Source: Methanocorpusculum sp. MCE (GTDB lineage Archaea; Halobacteriota; Methanomicrobia; Methanomicrobiales; Methanocorpusculaceae). From it: 11,943 bases of DNA. The translations under genes and the position numbers were made by a program. The first letter of the stretch is position 1; each line of letters starts with the position of its first letter. The notes beneath the pieces are model-generated. The model saw nothing but the letters and a program-made list of their open reading frames with translations, was not told the DNA's origin and made no database searches. Location: NCBI GenBank assembly GCA_003315675.1, contig NIZU01000039.1, positions 1 to 11,943 of the forward strand, in the 5' to 3' direction. Positions 1 to 6,243 of the stretch are shown one piece after another.

Positions 1-600
1 GGCGTTGATACAGTGGTCTGGCAGGAGTTTCAGAGACAACTTGACCTGAAAGGTCTGAAAATTGAACAAGGTATGATTCAGGATGCAACGTTTGTGTATG
101 CTGAACCCGGTCATTGTAAGAAAGACACGCCGCGAGGAGATCAGGCAAAAACACGACGGGATAAAGATGGAAAAATCATGTCCAAGAACGGCAAAATACA
201 CTATGGCTATAAACTTCATACCATCATGGATACGACGCACGATCTTATTCGACGCATTGAAACCACCACGGCAAATGTTCATGATAGTCAGGTGGACCTC
301 TCAGAAAAAGGGGAAGTGGTCTATCGGGATCGGGGATATCAGGGAGCAAAATGCAAGGGATATAGTGCCACAATGAAAAGGGGAGCGAGAGGGCATCCCA
401 TTGGCATACGAGATAAACTGAGAAATCTGCGAATAAGTAGGAAGAGATCAAAGGGCGAGAGACCCTATGCAGTGATCAAAAATGTTTTTCATGCAGGGTT
501 GGTGAAGGTAACAACGCTGCAAAGAGTACGAGTGAAAAATATGCTGGCTGCATTTTGTTATAATATCTATCAGGTGAAAACGATTCAAAACAGAGTGTAA
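1..600 (+). CDS. IS5-like DDE transposase, 5' end outside window
   Basis: This reading frame is open from base 1, so the gene enters from the left edge and its N-terminus is missing; the GTG at 13 is only an internal codon. The 199 visible residues resemble the catalytic half of an IS4/IS5-superfamily DDE transposase. Counting from the GTG, D24 (in QDATF), D106 (in YRDRGYQG) and E149 (in SKGERPYAVIK) fit the expected Asp-Asp-Glu triad, which binds the divalent metals for strand transfer. The final ~40 residues (LQRVRVKNMLAAFCYNIY) match the usual C-terminal helix of this family. No frameshift is visible, so this copy could be active if its left part is intact. Base use is more A/T-rich, with many AGA/AAA codons, than the chromosomal genes to its right, consistent with transfer. 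The family is fairly sure; the exact IS group cannot be named from this part. Confidence 0.85.
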   Translation, partial: GVDTVVWQEFQRQLDLKGLKIEQGMIQDATFVYAEPGHCKKDTPRGDQAKTRRDKDGKIMSKNGKIHYGYKLHTIMDTTHDLIRRIETTTANVHDSQVDLSEKGEVVYRDRGYQGAKCKGYSATMKRGARGHPIGIRDKLRNLRISRKRSKGERPYAVIKNVFHAGLVKVTTLQRVRVKNMLAAFCYNIYQVKTIQNRV

Positions 601-725
601 ATTAAAAAAAAAACGTCAAGGAATAATGGGTATTTTTCTTTTTTTTGGGGGGTGAGGGGGTAGGGATTTAGCCAATCTTCCATAAATCATGATTCGCGTT
701 AAAAAATGGGTTGATAGATATTCTC
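482..725 (+). repeat. direct repeat copy 1 (IS 3' end)
   Basis: This 244-base unit begins inside the transposase (ATGTTTTTCATGCAGGG) and runs through its stop codon to the element end (GATAGATATTCTC). It is followed immediately by a second copy. By eye the coding part is identical; differences lie in homopolymer lengths (A-, T- and G-runs) and two single bases (ATTTAG/ATGTAG and CCATAAA/CCTTAAA). Confidence 0.92.
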
Positions 726-970
726 ATGTTTTTCATGCAGGGTTGGTGAAGGTAACAACGCTGCAAAGAGTACGAGTGAAAAATATGCTGGCTGCATTTT
801 GTTATAATATCTATCAGGTGAAAACGATTCAAAACAGAGTGTAAATAAAAAAAAACGTCAAGGAATAATGGGTATTTTTCTTTTTTTGGGGGGGCGTGAG
901 GGGGTAGGGATGTAGCCAATCTTCCTTAAATCATGATTCGCGTTAAAAAAATGGGTTGATAGATATTCTC
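726..970 (+). repeat. direct repeat copy 2 (IS 3' end fragment)
   Basis: This 245-base unit duplicates 482-725 head-to-tail with no spacer. It carries the last 38 transposase codons without a start, the A-run/T-run/G-run tail and the same terminal string. It ends at 970, and chromosomal sequence (the stop of the DUF1858 gene at 979-977) follows within a few bases. Its small differences from copy 1 show the duplication is not brand new, or that homopolymers were read imprecisely. Confidence 0.92.
728..844 (+). pseudogene. transposase C-terminal remnant
   Basis: This is the second copy of the last 38 codons and stop of the IS transposase, in frame from VFHAGLVKV to IQNRV. It has no start codon and none of the DDE residues, so it cannot make a functional protein. 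It is explained by the tandem 244-bp repeat. Confidence 0.88.
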
Positions 971-976
971 AAATAT

Positions 977-1162
977 TTAGATACCGAGATGTTTTGCAAG
1001 CTCTTCTAACGGGATGCCGTGTACCATTGCAGCCTCGCGAATGGTCTCGTTGTTTGCGATCGCGCAGCCGAGACATCCCATACCGAAACTTTGCAGGGTT
1101 GCTGCAGCTTCTGGTCTCTCGCGGAGAAGGTCGGCGATAGTTGAATCAAGTGTGATTGCCAT
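977..1162 (-). CDS. DUF1858 domain protein (redox-disulfide type)
   Basis: This 61-residue protein is made up entirely of a DUF1858 domain, the small helical domain described as a hybrid-cluster-protein-associated redox disulfide domain. The N-terminus (TLDSTIADLLRERPEAAATL) and the signature FGMGCLGCAIANNETIREAA are visible, with the CxxC pair at C30 and C33. The pair suggests a thiol/disulfide or metal-handling role; the in vivo partner is unknown. The ATG at 1162 is preferred because a TATA-like GGAAATATC lies about 31 bases upstream and the domain starts at residue 1; there is no clear ribosome site, so the message may be nearly leaderless. It follows the binding-protein gene (stop at 1219) on the same strand by 56 bases. 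Its stop codon lies only 6 bases from the end of the IS fragment. Identification is secure, precise function is not. Confidence 0.88.
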   Translation of the reverse strand: MAITLDSTIADLLRERPEAAATLQSFGMGCLGCAIANNETIREAAMVHGIPLEELAKHLGI

Positions 1163-1189
1163 AGTACTATGTTGGCGGGATTACTACTT

Positions 1190-1198
1190 GATATTTCC
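1190..1198 (-). promoter_or_regulatory. TATA-like box for the DUF1858 gene
   Basis: Read on the minus strand, GGAAATATC is centred about 31 bases before the ATG at 1162, the spacing expected for a nearly leaderless archaeal message. The match to a TATA/BRE consensus is weak, and transcription from the upstream operon is an alternative. Confidence 0.35.
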
Positions 1199-1218
1199 GA
1201 AGAAGATAGCAAAACTGA

Positions 1219-2456
1219 TCAGTGGGAAGAGGCGGCATGGGCCGAGGAGATCGCAGCCGCTTTCTTTTCGAAGGTCAGAACCTCTTTCCAGGGAAGATCG
1301 ACCCATTTGCCGTTTTGAAGCCGCATAACGTCATACGAAGGATATGCGTCCCCTTTTTCGTCGAAGACGATGGTTCCGGTGAGGCCGACATGTCTGATCA
1401 GGTTGAGTCCTTCTTTGATGCCGTCAGCCGTGTATCCGCTGTTTTCTATTGCCTGGGATACCACGATCATCGTGTCGTATCCGTAGATCGAGTCGCGGGT
1501 CATCATTGATTCTCCGAAGGTCTCTTCATAATGCTCCTCGTATGAGGGATCGGAGATCCTCCTCGCCTGGGAGAATCCGATGAGGCTTTCGGAGTATTCA
1601 CCGACTTCCAGGGGACCTGCCGGTTGGTCACCATGTCCGACCCGAACCATGTCGGATCGAGTCCTTCCTGTTCTGCGGCTAACATGATCTCTATACACTG
1701 ACTCGGGTTTACGATCATCAGAACGGACTGGGGGTTGGTGGTCTTCATTGCGGTGATGATTTCGGTCACGTTCACCGTGTCCGAGTCGGTGACCGATATG
1801 GAGGAGACGATATGCATATCCGGATAGGAACTGTTGGCTTCGTTCATGAAGGCGTATTTGAGACTTTTTCCGTAACTGTTGTCAAGGCTGATCAGCATCA
1901 CATTATGCGTTTCGTTTCTTCCGCCGATGATCGTCGCCATGCCGGCGCCGAGATAGATGTCGGAGGAGACCGTTCGATATACGTAATTGCCGTATGCCGA
2001 GAGACCGGCAGACGTTGCCGAGGGAGAGATAAGAACGATCTCGTATGACTCCGCGTACGGGGCAAGGGCCAGCGTGACGGTGCTCGTCAATGCGCCGATC
2101 ACCACAGGTGTGCCTCGTTCTTTGATCTCTTTAAACTTGGCTTTTGCGAGCGTGACGTTTCCTTTGTTGTCGTAGTACTCGACCCGGACCGGGACGCCCC
2201 GGATGCCGCCTTCTTCATTGATATCTTCGACCGCGAGTTCGATACCCCGCATGTACTCGACGCCGAACTCCGCCATGTCCACATGGAAAGGCAGTGAGAC
2301 CGCGACGACTACTTCATCTTCCGGAAACGGCGTGGTGATGATCGTCCCAAACGGGTGGAATGCGATGATGAACATGATGACCGTCAGAATGATGATTCCC
2401 CAGGTGATGTACTTCGATGCTTTCGTCTGCGGCGGTTTTTCATGATGACCGGACAT
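1219..2456 (-). pseudogene. membrane-anchored LivK-like type I substrate-binding protein, frameshifted
   Basis: Two overlapping reading frames together encode one type I periplasmic-binding protein of the branched-chain amino acid (LivK) family. Frame one starts at 2456 and holds one membrane helix (residues ~17-34), then the LivK-like core: GIELAVEDINEEGGIRG (71-87), YDNKGN (95-100), ISPSATS (143-149) and RTVSSD (161-166). Similarity stops at about residue 278 (GSDMVTN), and the protein continues in the -1 frame with AGPLEVGEYSESLIGF through RDSIYGYDTMIVVSQAIENSGYT to the stop at 1219. The span is 1238 bases, one short of a multiple of three, so one base appears missing near 1619-1624; restoring it gives about 412 residues, near family length plus anchor. 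There is no lipoprotein cysteine. The ATG follows the previous stop with no gap and has GAGGAGG just upstream. No ABC permease or ATPase gene is adjacent. It could be a pseudogene or a sequence error. Confidence 0.82.
1619..1624 (-). other. probable site of one-base loss in the binding-protein gene
   Basis: On the minus strand the text reads ATGGTGACCAACCGGCAGG. The first frame is family-like up to MVTN and the second from AGPLEVGEY on. Adding one C (AACCCGGCAGGT) would join them as VTNPAGPLEVG. The site is not a homopolymer and shows no slippery heptamer. Confidence 0.7.
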
Positions 2457-4230
2457 TTACTTCTCCTCCTCAGTCGCTTCATCGGGTTTATCCCCGTCGT
2501 CGCTCTTTTTTCTGCCGAACAGTCTGCCGGTTCCGGCGGCAAAGACGATATGATCCTTCGCAAAATATGCAAACAGCGCCACGCCGAGGGTATTGACGAT
2601 CGTGATCGGCAAAAACGTGCTTCCGATGATCGCGATGATTTCGTCAACGGTCTGCGTACCCATAAGAAGTCCGCACCCGGGCACGATGATAAGCAGGTGG
2701 ATCCACTCGACGATGACGGTCAAAACGGCCGCTTTGAAGACGGTGATCCTTCCCTGCCACCAGCGGACGGCAAAACCTGCGATAAGACCGGCCGCGAGAA
2801 TGGCAAGCGAACAGCCGACGGCGGTCGGTCCGCCTTGAGCCAGACGGTAGATGCATCCGATAAGTCCGGCAAGTCCGCCGACAACCGGACCTCCCAGCAG
2901 ACCTGCGACGATCGGGCCGATCGCGCTGAAGTTGAAGATGATACCATTGACATCGATCCCTCTAAACACGCCGTAGATCGAGAGTCCTCCTCCCAGCGCG
3001 ACCGTCCATACTTTATCGGTGAAGGTCGCAGCCCCGGTGACGAGCTTTTTGAACATCTCTGTCTTTGTGATGATGAAGAGCACGACGACAATCACGAGCA
3101 TTCGTTCGATTAAGGGGATGCCGTTTTGCAGGAACGAGGATTCGATCAAAAGGGCTATGTAGATCGAAAGCCCGCTGCCGACCGCCATAATAGCCATCCA
3201 GACTCTGGAACCTTGTGCATACTTCGGCAGTCTGCTGTCCAGATAAATGACGATGAATCCGAAGATACCAAAAAGGATCGCCGAAAGAGCAGCGATATCC
3301 CGGATTACCGTCATCGGATCCACGATGATCATGGCAAGAATGATCACGCCGGTGAACACGAGGAGCACGATCTGATAGAGGTTATACTCGCTGGGCAGTT
3401 TAACTCCCTTGTCTTCTCCAAGATGGCGGACTACTTTCGCAAGAGCACGGGCCCGTGCGTCCATGCCGACGACGACCGCTCCGAAAAAGATGATCGCCAC
3501 GAAAAGCAGGAAAAGATACGGTCCGTAGGGTATCGTGCCGAAGATATAGAGGACCTGCGTGATCAGCGTGATCTTCGCTCCGTGCGGCATGAAGGATACG
3601 GCGTATCCTGCATATCCGAGGAACATGAAACCGATCGTGATGACCGCCACCAAAAAGAATCCGGTAAGGACGTCGACATTCACGCTGCGGATGTATTTTC
3701 TGAAAAAAGATTCGTTTAACTGATTGCATTCCTGTTTGTCTTCTGAGTGGATCTTCGTTTTCTGCGAGAGCCAGACTGAATATAGCATGAGGTTCAGTCC
3801 GGACCCGACAACGCCGAGTAAGGAGGAAAACCGCTATCAGAAAGACCGAGTAGATCCCCGGCAGGAGATAATCCAGAAATGTTGCGGAGAAGACGAGCAT
3901 CGCGCCGATCGCAAACATCTCCATGAGATAGGAGCCGATGATCAGGTAGGAACCCCAGTTTCTCGGCCCGGGCAGACGATTCAGCGCGTCGAAGATCGTC
4001 TGGTTCGTCGCGAGCGTATATCGCGCGATCCCGTTGGTGAACGCGTATTTGAAGATAAGAGTGATGATGACGACCCAGATCAGCGTCGGACCGTAATGGG
4101 CGCCTATCTCGATTGCCTCAGTAACCCCCGCCTCGCCGGCTGCGGTTATCGCGAGAAGAAGACCGGGTCCAAAGAACACGAAGTAGTTTTGAAACCATTT
4201 TCGAAAGCGGGTAAATACTGAGTCTCTCAT
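2457..4230 (-). pseudogene. Nramp-like transporter fused to LytS-type 5TM receptor domain, frameshifted
   Basis: Two frames encode one large polytopic membrane protein. The first, from ATG 4230, gives an Nramp-like N-terminal half (FFGPGLLLAITAAGEAGVTEA, then GAHYGPTLIWVV) with several helices for about 136 residues. The second carries on as LLGVVGSGLNLMLYSVWLSQ and includes further Nramp-like helices (its residues ~38-240 from the ATG at 3788). Its C-terminal ~160 residues (about 262-420) look like a LytS/YhcK 5TM receptor: FSAIGPIVAGLLGGPVVGG, IYRLAQGGPTAV, AAGLIAGFAV. A charged tail ends it. The span is 1774 bases, one more than a multiple of three, placing one extra base near 3819-3827; correction gives ~590 residues. 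The canonical Nramp metal motifs DPGN (helix 1) and MPH (helix 6) are absent, so divalent metal is not a safe substrate call. It has its own TATA box and runs straight into the binding-protein gene. The frameshift may be real or an error. Confidence 0.75.
3819..3827 (-). other. probable site of one-base gain in the transporter gene
   Basis: On the minus strand the text is GCGGTTTTCCTCCTTACTC. The upstream frame gives IAVFLL and the downstream frame gives LLGVVGSGLNLMLYS. Removing one pyrimidine (for example to TTCCTCTTACTC) yields a continuous hydrophobic helix, IAVFLLLGVVGSGLNL. Confidence 0.65.
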
Positions 4231-4257
4231 TGATTCTTTCTAATTTTGCAGGTCTGA

Positions 4258-4270
4258 GCTTATATACTAT
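4258..4270 (-). promoter_or_regulatory. TATA box for the transporter/binding-protein operon
   Basis: The minus strand reads ATAGTATATAAGC, with the TATA core centred about 34 bases before the ATG at 4230. This implies a start of transcription around 4239 and a leader of about 10 bases without an obvious ribosome site. It gives the operon its own promoter although the ROK gene lies upstream on the same strand. Confidence 0.6.
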
Positions 4271-4338
4271 TGGAGATCGCTGACAACGTGAATGATCAGG
4301 CCCGTTTATCTCTGACTTTTTCGCAAAAATCCAGCCGA

Positions 4339-5307
4339 TTATTTCATTCTTACCGCTTTGAACGCGGAGACCGAGGCGCCGAGCAGAGGAGCTTTTCCCT
4401 CGAGAGCGGAGATATGAATCTCGGGGATCGTCAGGTAGTGATCGATACATGCGGCCATTTTTTTGGCTATCAGCGCCGGATAGTTTCTGATGATGGGGCC
4501 GTCCAGCACGATAAGGTCGGGATTGTAGGCAGCAACGACTGAAGAAAGTCCCCGTCCGTTTATTTTTGCGAGTTCCTCCACAAAGGAACAGAAGAGCGGG
4601 CTTCCATGTTCCGCAGCGTACAGGATCTGTCCAGCATTCATCGAGGGTTTCGGGTCGCAGTCGATACGATCCTCACTCCAGACCTGGAAAAAGTAGGGTA
4701 TGCCCGTTCCGCTCGCGTAGGCTTCCCAGTGCCCGATACCTCCGCAGCCGCAGGGAAGATTCCATGTCGTGTCCACGAAAAAGTGGCCGGCCTCGGAGGC
4801 ATTTCCGTTCGAACCGCACAAGAGTTTTCCCCGTTCCAGAACACCTGCTCCGATCCCGGTGGAGAACGTGAGATACACGAGCGTTTCCGCATCCTTTGCC
4901 CCGCCGAAGTAATACTCGCCAAGCACGCCTGCTTTGCAGTCGGTCATCATCCTCACTGGGATCTCGAACCTTTCCTGCAGCGGTCCGGAAAGGAAGATCC
5001 GTTCGCATTTTATGTTGGGTGAGCCGACGACCGAACCGGTCTTCAGATCGACGGGCCCCGCGGTGCTGATCCCGATCGCTTTTGGTGTAATGCCAGACGT
5101 TTCGCTGATATCTGCGAGCATGCTGCAGATCAGCAGCTGTATATCCGCGGCGCTTTGGAGATCTTTGACCTCATTCTGGGAAAATGCCAGGATTTTTCCC
5201 TCTTCGTCAATGATTCCGGCACGCAGATTCGTCGCTCCCAGATCGACCGCGGCAACATACGAATGATCATCCATCGTACTGCTAGATGTGCTTTTGTTGC
5301 TCATCAA
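4339..5307 (-). CDS. ROK-family sugar kinase (glucokinase-like)
   Basis: This 322-residue protein has full ROK-family length and order. The N-terminal phosphate-binding motif VDLGATN is at residues 21-27, STAGPVD at 81-87, the probable catalytic Asp is D123 (MTDCKAG), the second phosphate motif FSTGIGAGV is at 148-156, and the ROK zinc region runs from EAGH (H175) through CGCGG (C186, C188) to GHWEAYASG. ROK proteins phosphorylate glucose, N-acetylmannosamine or related sugars with ATP, or act as repressors; no N-terminal HTH is present, so this is a kinase form. The third zinc cysteine (CxCGxxGC) is replaced by H193. A TATA box ~28 bases before ATG 5307 implies a leaderless start; ATG 5304 or M12 are alternatives, since DLGATN begins only at residue 22. 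Substrate is not determinable here; glucose is the default guess. It ends 108 bases before the transporter gene. Confidence 0.9.
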   Translation of the reverse strand: MMSNKSTSSSTMDDHSYVAAVDLGATNLRAGIIDEEGKILAFSQNEVKDLQSAADIQLLICSMLADISETSGITPKAIGISTAGPVDLKTGSVVGSPNIKCERIFLSGPLQERFEIPVRMMTDCKAGVLGEYYFGGAKDAETLVYLTFSTGIGAGVLERGKLLCGSNGNASEAGHFFVDTTWNLPCGCGGIGHWEAYASGTGIPYFFQVWSEDRIDCDPKPSMNAGQILYAAEHGSPLFCSFVEELAKINGRGLSSVVAAYNPDLIVLDGPIIRNYPALIAKKMAACIDHYLTIPEIHISALEGKAPLLGASVSAFKAVRMK

Positions 5308-5329
5308 GTATTCCGTCCTGCGTTAATTT

Positions 5330-5338
5330 ATTTTATAT
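5330..5338 (-). promoter_or_regulatory. TATA box for the ROK kinase gene
   Basis: The minus strand reads CGATATAAAAT, centred about 28 bases before ATG 5307, the distance expected when the start codon lies at or very near the 5' end of the message. A second AT-rich box (TATAAAATATG, about 5344-5353) lies further upstream and could be an alternative promoter. Confidence 0.6.
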
Positions 5339-5392
5339 CGATCATATTTTATAGATAAACGATAATTTGTTAATGTTGTGCAGCAAATATGT

Positions 5393-5429
5393 GGGTGTGA
5401 CGAGTTTAATGAATGCCACTCAGACATAA
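5393..5429 (+). other. likely original start of the DUF2975 gene, closed by TAA
   Basis: An ATG at 5409 follows a ribosome-site-like GGGTGTGA (5393-5400) by 8 bases and is in the same frame as the DUF2975 gene. It reads MNATQT and then meets TAA at 5427-5429. After that the frame is open and continues directly into IEKSARIADIVLKIARILGWIV. There is no ATG, GTG or TTG between this stop and 5505. A weak TATA-like GCAAATATG (5382-5390) lies upstream. Confidence 0.6.
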
Positions 5430-5504
5430 ATAGAAAAAAGTGCACGAATTGCAGACATCGTTTTAAAGATCGCCCGGATCCTTGGATGGATCGTTATCGC
5501 ATGT

Positions 5505-5981
5505 ATGATTCTCCTTCTCGGCGCGGCCGCGGTCATATACGGAATCGCCGATCCTGAACTGTTTAGCGATGTTTTTGCCTCAGAAAATGCGACCGTCCTC
5601 TCCGCCGGCGGCGAAACCGTTTTAACCGTCGGGATGATTCCGGGACTCATCGCATTGTTCTCGATCGTATCCTTTGTGTATATGGGACTGTTTATGGCGA
5701 TCCTTATCATCACCGGAAGAATCTTTTCCGGGATTCGAAAGACACTCCTTCCGTTCACCGAAGAAAATGCAAAACATCTGAAGACCATCGCGATTCTGAT
5801 TGCCGTAATTTCCGTTGTTCCGGCATTCATCGAAGCGATCGGCGAGGCGATCATCGGCTTTTCGATGGACCTGTTTTACTTCAGCATCGAAGGTCTGGTT
5901 CTTGCATTCGTCGTGTACTCCCTTGCCCACATCTTCGAGTACGGCCTGAATCTTCAGGAACAGGCGGATGAAACCCTCTGA
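5505..5981 (+). CDS. DUF2975 membrane protein, N-terminus probably damaged
   Basis: The visible 158 residues contain four hydrophobic segments (roughly 1-14, 44-70, 93-111 and 126-143) and the typical DUF2975 end (YFSIEGLVLAFVVYSLAHIFEYGLNLQEQADETL). The family is an integral membrane protein of unknown function, commonly encoded just before a short Cro/CI-type regulator, as here. ATG 5505 is the first start codon after an in-frame TAA, but it has no ribosome site and cuts the first membrane helix (ILGWIVIACMILLLGAA) in the middle. The open frame before it encodes plausible protein back to 5430, and a better start with a ribosome site lies at 5409, before the TAA. The gene is therefore either a recent nonsense allele or affected by a base error; a start at 5505 giving a shortened helix is possible. 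The ROK gene is divergent. Confidence 0.8.
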   Translation: MILLLGAAAVIYGIADPELFSDVFASENATVLSAGGETVLTVGMIPGLIALFSIVSFVYMGLFMAILIITGRIFSGIRKTLLPFTEENAKHLKTIAILIAVISVVPAFIEAIGEAIIGFSMDLFYFSIEGLVLAFVVYSLAHIFEYGLNLQEQADETL

Positions 5982-5983
5982 TC

Positions 5984-6187
5984 ATGCCGATTATTCTCAG
6001 ACTTGACCACGTAATGGCGGATCGGAAGATGTCTCTAGGCGAACTTGCGGAAAAGGTCAGCATCACCAATGCCAATCTTTCCAAAATCAAAACCGGCAAG
6101 ATCACAGCGATCCGGTTTTCGACGCTCGAAGCGATCTGCCGGGTCCTCGACTGTCAGCCGGGAGATATCCTGGAATATCAAAAATGA
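5984..6187 (+). CDS. short Cro/CI-type HTH regulator (YozG-like)
   Basis: This 67-residue protein is a single XRE-type helix-turn-helix: RLDHVMADRKMSLGELAEKVSI (first helices), TNANLSKIKTGKI (recognition helix, ~29-40) and FSTLEAICRVLDCQPGDILEY. The LDCQPGDIL ending is characteristic of the small YozG-like regulators that accompany DUF2975 proteins. It most likely binds DNA as a dimer and controls its own operon, with the membrane partner perhaps adjusting its activity; both roles are inference from the family pairing. The ATG lies 2 bases after the DUF2975 stop, so the pair is co-transcribed. A T-rich stretch follows the stop codon. Confidence 0.88.
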   Translation: MPIILRLDHVMADRKMSLGELAEKVSITNANLSKIKTGKITAIRFSTLEAICRVLDCQPGDILEYQK

Positions 6188-6200
6188 CCCCCTCTTTTTT
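6188..6200 (+). terminator. T-rich terminator after the HTH gene
   Basis: CCCCCTCTTTTTT lies directly after the HTH stop codon. Archaeal RNA polymerase ends transcription at such T-runs without needing a hairpin. It separates the regulator gene from the NAD operon. Confidence 0.5.
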
Positions 6201-6203
6201 CCA

Positions 6204-6222
6204 GCACCAGTGCAAACGGCAC
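6204..6222 (+). promoter_or_regulatory. candidate operator: alternating GCAC/GTGC half-sites
   Basis: GCACCAGTGCAAACGGCAC contains GCAC, GTGC and GCAC in succession, giving two overlapping inverted repeats with spacers of 2 and 5 bases. It sits about 10 bases upstream of the nadX TATA box, where an archaeal activator or repressor could bind. The arms are only 4 bases, so chance is not excluded. Confidence 0.3.
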
Positions 6223-6231
6223 AATCCTTAA

Positions 6232-6243
6232 CTATCTATAATC
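6232..6243 (+). promoter_or_regulatory. TATA box for the NAD operon
   Basis: CTATCTATAATC is centred about 25 bases before the nadX ATG at 6262, which predicts a leaderless message. No ribosome site lies before the ATG, in agreement with this. Confidence 0.55.

Larger units (their letters stand above)
1..725 (+). mobile_element. right part of an IS5-like insertion sequence
   Basis: This covers the transposase and its 3' tail. The tail (601-725) contains an A-run (604-613), a T-run (639-646) that could pair with it, and a G-rich stretch (647-664). The element most likely ends near 725 at GGGTTGATAGATATTCTC, because the sequence changes abruptly to a second copy there and the same terminal string appears again at 953-970. 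If so, the left inverted repeat outside the window should read close to GAGAATATCTATCAACCC. The left end and target duplication cannot be seen. Confidence 0.7.

Noticed and set aside
482..970. CRISPR-like array or miniature element from the repeated unit
   Set aside because: There are only two copies, 244 bases long, with no spacers, and the unit includes transposase coding sequence; it is a duplicated IS end.
1610..1640. Programmed ribosomal frameshift in the binding-protein gene
   Set aside because: No slippery heptamer and no stimulating structure are visible; binding proteins of this family have no known frameshift use. A lesion or sequence error is simpler.
2355..3719. Two long plus-strand frames opposite the transporter gene
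   Set aside because: They are very rich in Asp, Arg, Glu and Lys, the usual mirror of a hydrophobic membrane protein on the other strand.
5427..5429. Recoding of the stop codon in DUF2975 (pyrrolysine or selenocysteine)
   Set aside because: The codon is TAA; pyrrolysine uses TAG and selenocysteine uses TGA, so recoding is not expected.
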